From Amycolatopsis sp. QT-25 (GTDB taxonomy: Bacteria > Actinomycetota > Actinomycetes > Mycobacteriales > Pseudonocardiaceae), in NCBI RefSeq assembly GCF_029369745.1, contig NZ_CP120210.1, positions 5,766,001 through 5,830,000 on the forward strand: a stretch of 64,000 nucleotides of DNA, read 5' to 3'. A program made the position numbers and the translations under genes. This document shows, one piece after another, positions 33,518-42,263 of this stretch. The notes beneath the pieces are model-generated. The model was given only the letters and a program-made list of their open reading frames with translations, made no database searches and was not told the DNA's origin. How positions within the stretch are numbered: position 1 is the first letter of the stretch; the number at the start of each line of letters is the position of its first letter.

Positions 33518-35680
33518 ATGCCAACAGGGGGAAGCGGGACGGCCGCGCCGGGCCGGACGCACAAGATCGCCACGATGCTGAGGCACCGGCTGCCTTTCAC
33601 CACCCTCGTCACGGTGACCATGCTCGCGCTCGCCTTGGCCACGGGCGCGCTCTGGTCGGCCGCCGAGGATCGCGCGGTGTACCCGTACGTCGCGTATGGG
33701 CTGCCGTCGCTCGAAGCGGGCCGGTGGTGGACCTTGCTGACCGGGCCGCTGTTCGCGGTCGTCCCGCTGTACTACCTGCCGATGGTGCTCAGCTTCGCGC
33801 TGTTCGCCGGGTTCGCGGAATGGCGGCTCGGCACGCGGCGGGCGATGGCCGTCACCATCGGCGGCCAATTCGTCAGCGTGCTGGTGGCGGTCCAATTCCT
33901 CGCACTGAGCCGTAACTCCGGCTGGGAATGGGCGCACCGGGTCGCGGGCAACCTCGACGTCGGATTCTCCGGCGGCGCGCTCGCCGCGGTCGCGGTCGCC
34001 AGCGCCACCCTCCGCCCGCCGTGGCGGCTGCGGCTGCGCGCCGGATTGTGCGTCTACGCCGGGATCGCGATCGTCTTCGTCGGCACGCTCGCCGACCTCG
34101 TCCACTTCTTCGCCCTCGTCCTCGCGCTGCCGTTCGGGCGCAGGTTCCTCGGCGCCAAGGACGCCTCGCGTGAACGGCGGCCGAGCCTGCGCGAGTGGCG
34201 GTTCCACGTCGTGGCCGGACTGCTGGTGCTGACCGTCGCCGAACTGGTGATGTCCTTCGTGCCGGGCAACGGCCCCTTCGGTTCGTCCGAAGAGCTTTCG
34301 CTGTCCACGTGGGAAGTCGCCGTCCTGTGCCTGATCGTGGTGCCGATCATGAACGGCCTGCGCAAGGGCAGCCAGGTCGCGTGGTGGTGCGCGATGATCC
34401 TGACTTCGTTCGTCATCCTCCAGGTGCTGGTCTACGGCGGGGTGCTCACCCTGGCGGAGATCTTCGGTGAAGAGACCGGCCTGATGGATCCGCCGCTGTT
34501 CTTCGTGGACAATCTCCTGTGGACGGTCGAATTCGCGCTGCTGATCTCCGCGCGAGGCGCCTTCCGCGTGCCGTCGCGGCGGAAGCGCCGCCGTCTGGGC
34601 CGCATGGGCAACCCCGCGCTGGCCCGCACGCTGCTCAGCCGTCACGGCGGAAGCACGCTTTCGTGGATGACGACCTGGCCGCAGAACTCCTACTTCGTGG
34701 CCGCCGACGGCAAGTCCTACCTCGCCTACCGCCGCCACGCCGGTGTCGCCATCGCCCTCGGCGACCCGATCGCCCCGGACGGCGCCACCGACCGGACGAT
34801 CGCCGAGTTCATCGCGATGTGCGAGAACACCGGTCTCGTGCCGTGCCTGTTCTCCGCCACCGGCGACACCACCGCGAAGACCCGGGAACTCGGCTGGCAG
34901 CAGGTCCAGGTCGCCGAGGACACCTTGATCGAACTGGACACGCTGGAGTTCCGCGGCAAGCGCTGGCAGGACGTGCGGACCGCGCTCAACCACGCCAAGA
35001 AGAACGACATCGAGTTCCGGCTCGTCCGGCTCGCCGACCAGCCGCGCGCGGTGATCTCGCAGGTACGCGCGATCTCCGAGGAGTGGATCAGCGACAAGGG
35101 CATGCCGGAAATGGGCTTCACCCTCGGCGGGGTCGACGAGGCGATGGATCCCGAGACCCGCGTGGGGCTCGCGGTGGACGCGGACGGTGTCGTCCACGGC
35201 GTGACGTCGTGGCTGCCGGTGTACACCGGCGCGGGCGTGATCGGCGGCTGGACGCTCGACGTCATGCGCAAACGCGCCGACGGGTTCCGTCCGTCGATGG
35301 AGTTCCTGATCGCGTCGTCGTGCCTGGCCTTCCGTGAGGAAGGCGCGAAGTTCGTTTCGCTGTCCGGCGCGCCGCTGGCGAGTTCCGGCGAACCCGCGCA
35401 CGCCGTCGAGCGGGTGCTCGACACGCTCGGGACGATGATGGAACCGTTCTACGGATTCCGTTCGCTGCACGCGTTCAAGGCGAAGTTCCAGCCGCGCCAC
35501 GTCCCGCTGTACCTCGCGTTCCGCGACGAGGCGGATCTGCCGCGGATCGGGATCGCGCTCGGCCGGGCCTACCTGCCGAACACGGGACTGCTGCGGCTGG
35601 CGAAGCTCGCGCGCTCCGGGAAGAAGCCTCAGCGGCCGCTCGCGAACCTGCAGCCGCGAAAGACTTCCTCGCTGGCTTAA
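33518..35680 (+). CDS. MprF-like protein: rhomboid-like membrane domain fused to DUF2156 aminoacyl-phosphatidylglycerol synthase domain
   Basis: A 720-residue protein from ATG 33518. The N-terminal 340 residues hold about seven membrane spans. One contains VGFSGGALAA with Ser151, and a later one carries LADLVHFFALVLALPFG with His196, in the GxSG and helix-6 His positions of a rhomboid dyad; this is the rhomboid-like domain seen in actinobacterial MprF homologs. Residues about 365-700 form the DUF2156 GNAT-like domain (YLAYRRHAGVAIALGDPIAP, GFRPSMEFLIASSCLAFREE, YGFRSLHAFKAKFQPRHVPL) that transfers an amino acid from tRNA to phosphatidylglycerol. It likely alters membrane charge and peptide resistance. 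Amino acid and protease activity are undetermined. Confidence 0.85.
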   Translation: MPTGGSGTAAPGRTHKIATMLRHRLPFTTLVTVTMLALALATGALWSAAEDRAVYPYVAYGLPSLEAGRWWTLLTGPLFAVVPLYYLPMVLSFALFAGFAEWRLGTRRAMAVTIGGQFVSVLVAVQFLALSRNSGWEWAHRVAGNLDVGFSGGALAAVAVASATLRPPWRLRLRAGLCVYAGIAIVFVGTLADLVHFFALVLALPFGRRFLGAKDASRERRPSLREWRFHVVAGLLVLTVAELVMSFVPGNGPFGSSEELSLSTWEVAVLCLIVVPIMNGLRKGSQVAWWCAMILTSFVILQVLVYGGVLTLAEIFGEETGLMDPPLFFVDNLLWTVEFALLISARGAFRVPSRRKRRRLGRMGNPALARTLLSRHGGSTLSWMTTWPQNSYFVAADGKSYLAYRRHAGVAIALGDPIAPDGATDRTIAEFIAMCENTGLVPCLFSATGDTTAKTRELGWQQVQVAEDTLIELDTLEFRGKRWQDVRTALNHAKKNDIEFRLVRLADQPRAVISQVRAISEEWISDKGMPEMGFTLGGVDEAMDPETRVGLAVDADGVVHGVTSWLPVYTGAGVIGGWTLDVMRKRADGFRPSMEFLIASSCLAFREEGAKFVSLSGAPLASSGEPAHAVERVLDTLGTMMEPFYGFRSLHAFKAKFQPRHVPLYLAFRDEADLPRIGIALGRAYLPNTGLLRLAKLARSGKKPQRPLANLQPRKTSSLA

Positions 35681-35845
35681 CGATAGAAAGGCCTTAGACG
35701 CCGATATGTTCGGTTTCGCGTGACCGGAGGGACGACACGCGGAGGCGACCGGTCCCGCCGCGAGTCGTCCGGCCGGACACGCGTGCCGTCCGACGGTAGG
35801 TACCTGAGACACGGTCGGCTGTTTACCCGCCATCAGCCGTGTCCC

Positions 35846-35873
35846 CAGTACAGGAAGGGGCCTTCATGTACTG
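35846..35873. repeat. Shortened palindromic repeat copy
   Basis: cagtaca (35846-35852) pairs with tgtactg (35867-35873), and ggaagg with ccttc inside. It has the same outer arm as the copies at 7176 and 52091, but one arm lacks the atga that would complete the pairing, so it looks like an internally deleted copy. It lies between the MprF-like gene and a converging surface protein gene; 35681-35962 otherwise has no gene. Confidence 0.6.
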
Positions 35874-35962
35874 CACCGTGGGGACGCCGCAGGTCACGCG
35901 GTAGCTTCTCAAGAGGCCAATCGCCAGAACCCTCATCGCCACTGCCGTCTCCGCGGGCAAGG

Positions 35963-36898
35963 TCAGCGCAACGTCGAAGGCGGCGGCGTGATGGTCTTGC
36001 GATCGGCCTCCGGGACACCCCGGTAGGTCTTGAGGATCTTCAAGATCTGCTCGCGGTCCGCACCGCCCGGGGTGTCCTGGCTCGAATAGACGGCCAGTGC
36101 CGCCGAGGCTTCGCCCAGCCCCGGTGCGAGCACACCGACCAGGGCGCGCTGCGCGCCACACGGTCCGGGCGGGGTGACCACCTCCGCGAGGACGATGCTC
36201 GCGGGGACCTTCTTGCCGGTGCCGAGTGTGAACTCGGTCGGCTGGGCCGGTTCCTGGGTGATCTTGGCCGTCAGCGGACCGTTCTCCGGGTTGTAGGCGC
36301 TGACGGCGAGGTCGCCGATCGCCTTCTGCGCCGCGGCGGACGGTTCGGCGACCTTCACGTTCGTCACGCCGCTGCCGCCGATCCTGCTCCACTTGTCCTG
36401 CGGGCAGTGGCCTTCGCCGACGAAGGCACTGGCGACCATCGTGATGCCCGGGACCTGGCTGCCCTTCTCCCAGCCGTGGATCGTTCCCGGCTTCGGCGTC
36501 CAGTTCGGCGGGACGTCGTAGGCGTAGGCGCCGTCCTTCCCGGCCACCGACTGCCAGCCCTCCGTCACCGGCGGCGCGACGACCCGGGGCGAAGGCGTGT
36601 AAACGATCGGAGTCCGAGTGGTCGGCGTACTGCTCGACGAGCGATCCGAATCGTTGTTCGCGAGCGTGGCGACCGCGATGACACCGAGCGTCGCGAAGAA
36701 GCCGTACATGGCCCGTCGCCCGCTTCGCGACATCGGCTGCTTCGCGGGCTTCTGCGGCTCCGGTTCGACAGGAGCGGACTGTTCCGGGGCCGGCGTGTAG
36801 CCGGGCGAGTCCGAGGGCTGATAGCCCCCGAACCCGTCCAGCGCCGCGTTGTCCTCGTAGCCCGGGGAATCCCCGCGCTTCTTGCCGAACCAGCCCAT
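35963..36898 (-). CDS. Single-span surface protein, paralog of the 32.3-kb protein
   Basis: A 311-residue protein with an acidic, Tyr/Pro-rich N-terminus (SPGYEDNAALDGFGGYQPSD), one membrane span at about residues 67-85 (AMYGFFATLGVIAVATLANN) and an extracytoplasmic domain starting GWQSVAGKDGAYAYDVPPNW. Two cysteine pairs are present (GEGHCPQDKW, PPGPCGAQR). Its ATG overlaps the proS stop (TAATG), so it is co-translated with prolyl-tRNA synthetase. It shares the GWQ...YD-PP...KPG start of the domain with the protein at 32296. Confidence 0.7.
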   Translation of the reverse strand: MGWFGKKRGDSPGYEDNAALDGFGGYQPSDSPGYTPAPEQSAPVEPEPQKPAKQPMSRSGRRAMYGFFATLGVIAVATLANNDSDRSSSSTPTTRTPIVYTPSPRVVAPPVTEGWQSVAGKDGAYAYDVPPNWTPKPGTIHGWEKGSQVPGITMVASAFVGEGHCPQDKWSRIGGSGVTNVKVAEPSAAAQKAIGDLAVSAYNPENGPLTAKITQEPAQPTEFTLGTGKKVPASIVLAEVVTPPGPCGAQRALVGVLAPGLGEASAALAVYSSQDTPGGADREQILKILKTYRGVPEADRKTITPPPSTLR

Positions 36899-38646
36899 TA
36901 CGAACGGACGAGCTTGACCAGATGCTCCACGACCGCGTCCACGGCGATCTCTTCACGGTCGCCGGTGCGGCGGTCCTTGACCTCGACGACACCGTTCGCC
37001 AGGCCGCGCCCGACGACGAGGATCGTCGGCACGCCGACGAGTTCGGCGTCCGCGAACTTCACGCCGGGGGTCGCCTTGCGGTCGTCGAGGACGACCTCGA
37101 TCCCGGCGGCGTCCAGTTCGGCGGCGAGCTTCTCCGCGCCCGCGGCGACGGTCTCGTCCTTGCCCGCGATGACGACGTGCACGTCGAACGGCGAGACCTC
37201 GCGCGGCCAGATGATGCCGAGGTCGTCGTGGTTCTGCTCGGCGAGCACGCCGACCAGCCGCGAGACGCCGACGCCGTAGGAACCCATGGTGATGCGGATG
37301 GGCTTGGAGTCCGGGCCCAGCGCGTCGAGTTCGAACGCGTCCGCGTACTTGCGGCCGAGCTGGAAGATGTGCCCGATCTCGATACCGCGCGCGGCGACCA
37401 GGGTGCCCTTGCCGTCGGGTGACGCGTCGCCTTCACGGACCTCGGCGGCCTCGATCGTGCCGTCACCGGTGAAGTCGCGGCCCGCGACCAGGTCGACCAC
37501 GTGGTGATCGCGCTCGTCGGCGCCGGTGACCCAGGCGGTGCCGTCGACGACGCGCGGGTCGAGCAGGTAGCGGACACCGTTGTCCTTCAGCGCCTTCGGG
37601 CCGATGTAGCCCTTGACGAGGAAGGGGTTCTTGGCGAAGTCGGCCTCTTCGAGCAGCTCGAATTCGGCGGGCTCGAGCGAGGCTTCGAGGCGCTTCGTGT
37701 CGACCTCGCGGTCGCCGGGGAGGCCGATGGCCAGCAGCTCCCACTCCTTCGCACCCGGCCGTCGGGTCTTCACCAGGACGTTCTTGAGCGTGTCCGCGGC
37801 GGTGAAGGTGCGGCCGAGGTCGGCGTCGTTCAAGAACGCGACGAGCGATTCGATGGTCGGGGTGTCCGGTGTGTGGTGGACCTTCGCCTCGGGCAGACCC
37901 TCGAGCGGCTTCGCCTCGGGAGCGGGCGTGGTGACCGCTTCGACGTTGGCCGCGTAACCCGATTCGGTGCTGCGGACGTAGGTGTCTTCACCCGTCGCGG
38001 CGACGGCGAGGAACTCCTCGGAGGCCGAGCCGCCCATCGCGCCGGAGGTCGCCTTCACGACGACGTACTCGATGCCGAGACGGTCGAACAGCTTCGTGTA
38101 GGCCTGACGGTGCAGCTCGTACGACTTCGTCAGGCCCTCGTCGTCGAGGTCGAAGGAGTAGGAGTCCTTCATGACGAACTCGCGGCCGCGCAGGATGCCG
38201 GCGCGGGGACGCGCCTCGTCGCGGTACTTGGTCTGGATTTGGTACAGGACGACCGGATAGTCCTTGTACGAGCTGTATTCACCCTTCACGGTGAGCGCGA
38301 AGAGCTCTTCGTGCGTCGGGCCCAGGAGATAGTCGGCGCCCTTGCGGTCCTTGAGGCGGAAGAGGGCGTCGCCGTACTCGGTCCAGCGGCCGGTGGCCTC
38401 GTAAGGCTCCTTCGGCAGCAGCGCGGGGAACTGGATCTCCTGCGCGCCGATGGCGTTCATCTCTTCACGGACGGCGTTCTCGATGCGGCGCAGCACCCGA
38501 AGGCCCAGCGGCAGCCAGGAGTAGCCGCCCGGGGACACCCGGCGGACGTAGCCGGCGCGTACCAGGAGCCGGTGGCTCGGTACCTCGGCGTCCGCCGGAT
38601 CCTCACGCAGGGTGCGAAGGAACAACGACGACATCCTGGTGATCAC
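36898..38646 (-). CDS. proS: Prolyl-tRNA synthetase, bacterial type with editing domain
   Basis: Charges tRNA-Pro. 582 residues from the GTG at 38646, which has gaggag 7 bases upstream; the ATG at 38634 ([12 protein letters not shown]) is a close alternative. Class II motifs are present: [20 protein letters not shown] (motif 1), [20 protein letters not shown] (motif 2) and [17 protein letters not shown] (motif 3). The insertion between motifs 2 and 3 (about residues 220-400) is the YbaK-like editing domain of the long bacterial ProRS, and the C-terminal anticodon-binding domain follows. A downstream surface-protein gene is translationally coupled. Confidence 0.97.
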   Translation of the reverse strand: MITRMSSLFLRTLREDPADAEVPSHRLLVRAGYVRRVSPGGYSWLPLGLRVLRRIENAVREEMNAIGAQEIQFPALLPKEPYEATGRWTEYGDALFRLKDRKGADYLLGPTHEELFALTVKGEYSSYKDYPVVLYQIQTKYRDEARPRAGILRGREFVMKDSYSFDLDDEGLTKSYELHRQAYTKLFDRLGIEYVVVKATSGAMGGSASEEFLAVAATGEDTYVRSTESGYAANVEAVTTPAPEAKPLEGLPEAKVHHTPDTPTIESLVAFLNDADLGRTFTAADTLKNVLVKTRRPGAKEWELLAIGLPGDREVDTKRLEASLEPAEFELLEEADFAKNPFLVKGYIGPKALKDNGVRYLLDPRVVDGTAWVTGADERDHHVVDLVAGRDFTGDGTIEAAEVREGDASPDGKGTLVAARGIEIGHIFQLGRKYADAFELDALGPDSKPIRITMGSYGVGVSRLVGVLAEQNHDDLGIIWPREVSPFDVHVVIAGKDETVAAGAEKLAAELDAAGIEVVLDDRKATPGVKFADAELVGVPTILVVGRGLANGVVEVKDRRTGDREEIAVDAVVEHLVKLVRS

Positions 38647-38772
38647 TTCTGGGCTCCTCGCTGGAATTACGTGCTGAGACGTTCTGCGCAGCGTAGTCAC
38701 CCCGCCCCGGGACGGTTCAACCGGTTATCGCGGGCGCCCGGTTCTGTCGGTGGTCTCCGCTAGCTTGCCGCC

Positions 38773-39129
38773 ATGGGTATCGAACTGGGCATGATCACGA
38801 TCGACTGCGCGGATCCGCGCGGGCTCGCGGCGTTCTGGACGAAGGCGCTCGGCGTGGAGGTGGATCAGGACCACGACGGCGAGTTCCTGATCCTGCACCG
38901 TGAGGCGGAGCACGGGCCCGTGCTCGCGTTCCAGCGTGTGCCGGAGCCGCGCACCGGAAAGAACCGGGTCCATCTGGACTTCGGTACGGACGACCTGGAA
39001 AAGGAGGTGGACCGCCTGCTCGGACTGGGCGCGAAGAAGCTGGACGAGCACGAGATGCCGGGCATCGCCTGGACGGTGCTGGCCGACCCCGTCGGCAACG
39101 AATTCTGCGTGGCCACCCACGGCGGCTGA
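38773..39129 (+). CDS. VOC-superfamily (glyoxalase/bleomycin-resistance-like) protein
   Basis: A 118-residue single-module vicinal oxygen chelate protein. The beta-alpha-beta-beta-beta modules appear as MGIELGMITIDCADPRGLAA then FWTKALGVEVDQDHDGEFLI, and VHLDFGTDDLEKEVDRLLGL then TVLADPVGNEFCVATHG. Metal ligand candidates are His in NRVHLDF and Glu in GNEFCV. It belongs to the glyoxalase_6-like group; the substrate is unknown. Confidence 0.85.
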   Translation: MGIELGMITIDCADPRGLAAFWTKALGVEVDQDHDGEFLILHREAEHGPVLAFQRVPEPRTGKNRVHLDFGTDDLEKEVDRLLGLGAKKLDEHEMPGIAWTVLADPVGNEFCVATHGG

Positions 39130-39157
39130 GGCCGGCCGGGACGGCCAGAATGGCGGC

Positions 39158-40063
39158 ATGACGGAGCGAGCCATCCTGCCCTGGACCGACATCGAGCTGC
39201 CCGAGGGGCTGAGCGCGCGGCTCTACGACGGTACGGGGCCGCTGCCGGACGAGGGCCTCGATGACGTCGAGGTGTACGTGCTGCCGTACGACACCGGCAT
39301 GGAGCCGGCGAAGCTGATCGCCCGGCTTCCGTCGGTGAAGCTCGTGCAGTCGCTGTCGGCCGGAGTGGAGAGGCTGATCCCGCTGGTGCCGGCGGGGGTG
39401 ACGCTCGCCAACGGCCGCGGCCTGCACGACCTGAGCGTGGCCGAGCACGCGCTGGCGCTCATCCACGCGTCGCAGCGGGATCTGCCCCGCTGGTTCGCGC
39501 AGCAGGCGACGGCGTCGTGGGAGCGCGAGCACACGCGCTCCCTGGCCGACAGCCGGGTGTTGCTCGTCGGGTTCGGCTCGATCGGCCAGGCCATCGAGCG
39601 GCAACTGCTCGCGGCCGAAGCGGTCGTGACCAGGGTGGCGAGCACGGCGCGGCCCGGTGAGCAGGTGCACGGCGTCGGCGAACTGGCGGAACTGCTTCCG
39701 TCCGCCGACATCGTGGTCCTGATCCTGCCCGAAACCCCCTCGACGGTGGGCTTGTTCGGCGCCGCGGAACTCGCCGCGCTGCCGGACGGCGCCCTGGTGG
39801 TCAATGTCGGGCGGGGCTCGGCGATCGACACCGAGGCGCTGACCGCCGAGACCGGCTCCGGACGTTTGCGCGCCGCGCTGGACGTCGTCGACCCGGAGCC
39901 GCTGCCCGCCGGGCATCCACTGTGGACCACGCCGGGAGTGATCGTCACGCCGCATATCGCGGGCGGGTCCGCGTCGTTCTCTCCGCGCGCGAAGCGGCTG
40001 GTCGCCGAGCAGTTGCGCCGGTACGCCGCCGGTGCGGAGCCGCTGAACATCGTGAGCGGCTAG
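39158..40063 (+). CDS. D-isomer-specific 2-hydroxyacid dehydrogenase
   Basis: NAD-dependent oxidoreductase of 301 residues from ATG 39158. The nucleotide-binding motif is VLLVGFGSIGQAIERQLLAA, the catalytic Arg is in VVNVGRGSAID, the Glu in DVVDPEPLPAGHPLW and the His in VIVTPHIAGGSASF. Length and motifs match GhrA/phosphoglycerate-dehydrogenase-like enzymes; the substrate (hydroxypyruvate, glyoxylate or other) is undetermined. It ends before a 21-base tandem repeat. Confidence 0.88.
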   Translation: MTERAILPWTDIELPEGLSARLYDGTGPLPDEGLDDVEVYVLPYDTGMEPAKLIARLPSVKLVQSLSAGVERLIPLVPAGVTLANGRGLHDLSVAEHALALIHASQRDLPRWFAQQATASWEREHTRSLADSRVLLVGFGSIGQAIERQLLAAEAVVTRVASTARPGEQVHGVGELAELLPSADIVVLILPETPSTVGLFGAAELAALPDGALVVNVGRGSAIDTEALTAETGSGRLRAALDVVDPEPLPAGHPLWTTPGVIVTPHIAGGSASFSPRAKRLVAEQLRRYAAGAEPLNIVSG

Positions 40064-40112
40064 GCCGGTGGTCCAGGGGAAGGGTGGAGGTGCCGGGTCG
40101 CGGCCTCGGACG

Positions 40113-40175
40113 AGTTCCGTCCCCAAGCACGCGAGTTCCGTCTTCAAACACGCGAGTTCCGTCTCTGGACACGCG
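40113..40175. repeat. Three tandem 21-base repeats between converging genes
   Basis: The unit starts agttccgtc, has six variable bases, and ends cacgcg. Copies lie at 40113-40133, 40134-40154 and 40155-40175, and aatcgcg follows. The first unit is preceded by cg, so cgagttccgt recurs. The outer bases are identical in all copies while the central six vary. It sits between the dehydrogenase gene and the converging kinase-fold gene. Confidence 0.85.
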
Positions 40176-40229
40176 AATCGCGCCCTTTGCCGCAAAGGGA
40201 ACCGTTCCGCCCGCCCGAGACCCCGGCCG

Positions 40230-41234
40230 CTACTGCCAGTGCGTCCGGTAAGCGAGCCAGTCGCGCATGGCCGCGGCGAGCCGGCGCTGCGCCGCGCGGA
40301 CCCCGGTCGTCGCGGGCGGTTCCGGTAACCGGCTCGCTCGTTCGGCGTGTCCCGCCAGCGCGACGCCGAACGCGGTGACCGCCCAGACCGGGACGCCGGT
40401 GAGCACCGGGCGCCGCCGGAGCAGGCGGTCGACGTCGGCCGGCTCGTGGCCGGCGTCGAGCAGATACGGCACGAGCGCGACCAGATCGAGCCAGCCCGCC
40501 CCCCTCGCCGGATAACGCCAGTTCGTGACGAGAACCCTGCCCGAACCGGTCCGCATCAGATACTCGGGCTGGATGTCGTTGTGCAGCAACGTGTCCCCTG
40601 CCGACCAGGGATGCCAGGACGTCTCCAGCTGGGCGAGCCGGTCGAGGTTGCGGACGGCCCAGCCGTCGAGGTCGTCCGGCGGTTCCTTCGCCAGTTCGTG
40701 CCAACCACGCAGAAGCGGGCCGAGATCGTCGAGCGCGTCCGGGACGTCCGGCAGCGGGCACGGCGTGAGCGTGCGCCCGAGCGTGCCGAAGGTGGCCAGG
40801 ACCGCGGAGAGGTCCGGCGACCCCGGGCGCAGGTTCGGCCTGGTGCCGTCGAAGTCGGCGAACGCGAGCACCAGCCAGTCCCCATCCACAAAGGACAGCA
40901 GGCTCGGCGTGGGTGCTTCCGCGGGCAGCCGCCGCGCGATGGCGGCCTCCGTCCGATAGCCGCCCGCTCGCGGGCTGACGGCCGGGATCGCCTTCAGGAA
41001 GACCCAGCGGTGATCCCGTTCGAGTTCGAGCCTCGCGGCGACGCCGCCGTCGAATTCCGGGGTCTGCCACAACGAACGGCGGACCGCCGAACCGAGCTCA
41101 CGCTCCACGGCGTCACGCGTCGCCGACGGCAGGTCGTGCCAGCCGAGGCGTGCGGAAACCGGCAACGTCCTACCATCCCCACCGATCTCTCCGAGAAGAT
41201 CGACTGTACCGAAATCCACCCTTTCGGGTGACAA
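40230..41234 (-). CDS. Aminoglycoside phosphotransferase-fold protein with altered catalytic residues
   Basis: A 334-residue protein of the APH/choline kinase fold. The N-lobe has a lysine in RWVFLKAIPAVSPRAGGY. The catalytic loop reads LLHNDIQPEYL: His218 and the base Asp220 are kept, but the metal-binding Asn is replaced by Tyr225. The second metal ligand, normally Asp in the IDW motif, is Asn238 in VTNWRYPARG. With both magnesium ligands changed, it may be a non-catalytic pseudokinase or may use different chemistry. It is just downstream of a double-GNAT gene (5-base gap, probable operon). Confidence 0.8.
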   Translation of the reverse strand: MSPERVDFGTVDLLGEIGGDGRTLPVSARLGWHDLPSATRDAVERELGSAVRRSLWQTPEFDGGVAARLELERDHRWVFLKAIPAVSPRAGGYRTEAAIARRLPAEAPTPSLLSFVDGDWLVLAFADFDGTRPNLRPGSPDLSAVLATFGTLGRTLTPCPLPDVPDALDDLGPLLRGWHELAKEPPDDLDGWAVRNLDRLAQLETSWHPWSAGDTLLHNDIQPEYLMRTGSGRVLVTNWRYPARGAGWLDLVALVPYLLDAGHEPADVDRLLRRRPVLTGVPVWAVTAFGVALAGHAERASRLPEPPATTGVRAAQRRLAAAMRDWLAYRTHWQ

Positions 41235-41238
41235 CCGG

Positions 41239-42207
41239 TCAGGTCGGGATGGGCTTCACGTACCCGCCCCAGCGCTGGAACTCCCTGAACCCGACCCGCT
41301 CGTAGACCCCGAGAGCACGGTGGTTGTTGTCCTGGTCGACGTTGAGCGAGGCCCGCTGGAACCCCTTGGCCTCGGCCTGGACGAGCGTGTGCCCGAGCAG
41401 CGCGCCCGCGATTCCGCGTCCGCGAAGGCTCGCGTCGGTCGCGACGTGACTGACGTACAGGTCCTTCACGCCCGTGGCGGCCGTGTCGGAGGCGAAGTGA
41501 GTGCTCAGCACCATCGCGACCACCCTGTCCCGCTCCGGGCTCAGCAGCAGGAACGACAGGTCCGGCTGGAAGTCCTTCGCGCCGACGACCAGATGCCGCC
41601 AAGCCTCCGGGGACTGTTCCGTGCTCCCCCAGTGGTCGGCGAAAGTCTCGTTACGCGACCGCAGCGTGAGGGCCTCGTACTTCTGCTCGTACGCGACGAG
41701 CGTGAACTCTGCGGGCAGCGGTTTCACCGGCGGAATCGAGCCGAGGTCGGCCCGCATGTCGACGAACCACCGGGCGTGCTCGTAGCCGGCGCCCGAGAGG
41801 ACGTCGGTGAGCCATCGCTGCTTGGTGTTGGCCGAGGCGTGCAGTTCCAGCGGCACGTCCGGATGGGACGTCGCGTGGAGCTTCCTGCCCGCCTCCTCGA
41901 ACCAGCTGGTGAGGCGCGCGGCGAGCGCGGCGTCGCGGTACGCGGGGTGGACGACCGTCTCGACCCGCATCATGTGCACCGGATCCGCCGCGTCACGCTT
42001 CCTGAGCAGACCGTAGGCGACCAGAGTTTCCCCATCCCAGGCGCTGGTGGACGCCGTCGGCAGATCGACGGTCGGCGTACCGATCTCCTCGGCGAGATCG
42101 TCCGCGCTGTAGTGCTCCTCGATCGGCTCGACACGCTCCGCCTCGGCGAAGGTCTCGGCCAGTCGCGGCATGTCGTCCATGGTCAGCGGGCGCCAGGTCA
42201 GGCTCAT
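41239..42207 (-). CDS. Tandem GNAT-domain acetyltransferase, mycothiol synthase-like
   Basis: A 322-residue protein from the ATG at 42207 containing two GNAT modules. The N-terminal one (MSLTWRPLTMDDMPRLAETF, VETVVHPAYRDAALAARLTS) is degenerate. The C-terminal one has VKDLYVSHVATDASLRGRGI, AGALLGHTLVQAEAKGFQRA and VYERVGFREFQRWGGYVKPI, with a good acetyl-CoA loop RGRGIA. The layout is that of mycothiol synthase relatives, but such two-domain proteins are numerous in actinomycetes and the acceptor is unknown. Confidence 0.85.
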   Translation of the reverse strand: MSLTWRPLTMDDMPRLAETFAEAERVEPIEEHYSADDLAEEIGTPTVDLPTASTSAWDGETLVAYGLLRKRDAADPVHMMRVETVVHPAYRDAALAARLTSWFEEAGRKLHATSHPDVPLELHASANTKQRWLTDVLSGAGYEHARWFVDMRADLGSIPPVKPLPAEFTLVAYEQKYEALTLRSRNETFADHWGSTEQSPEAWRHLVVGAKDFQPDLSFLLLSPERDRVVAMVLSTHFASDTAATGVKDLYVSHVATDASLRGRGIAGALLGHTLVQAEAKGFQRASLNVDQDNNHRALGVYERVGFREFQRWGGYVKPIPT

Positions 42208-42263
42208 GCGGACGAGGCTAAGCCCGCGCCTCGGGCTGACGCATTGCATTTAGTTACGCTTCC

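Noticed and set aside
33311-35833. An 840-codon minus-strand open frame
   Set aside because: Antisense shadow of the MprF-like gene; composition is low complexity and no motif or start signal was seen.
40113-40175. Small CRISPR or plasmid iterons
   Set aside because: Units are directly abutting with variable six-base centres and no spacers, and no replication or cas gene is near.
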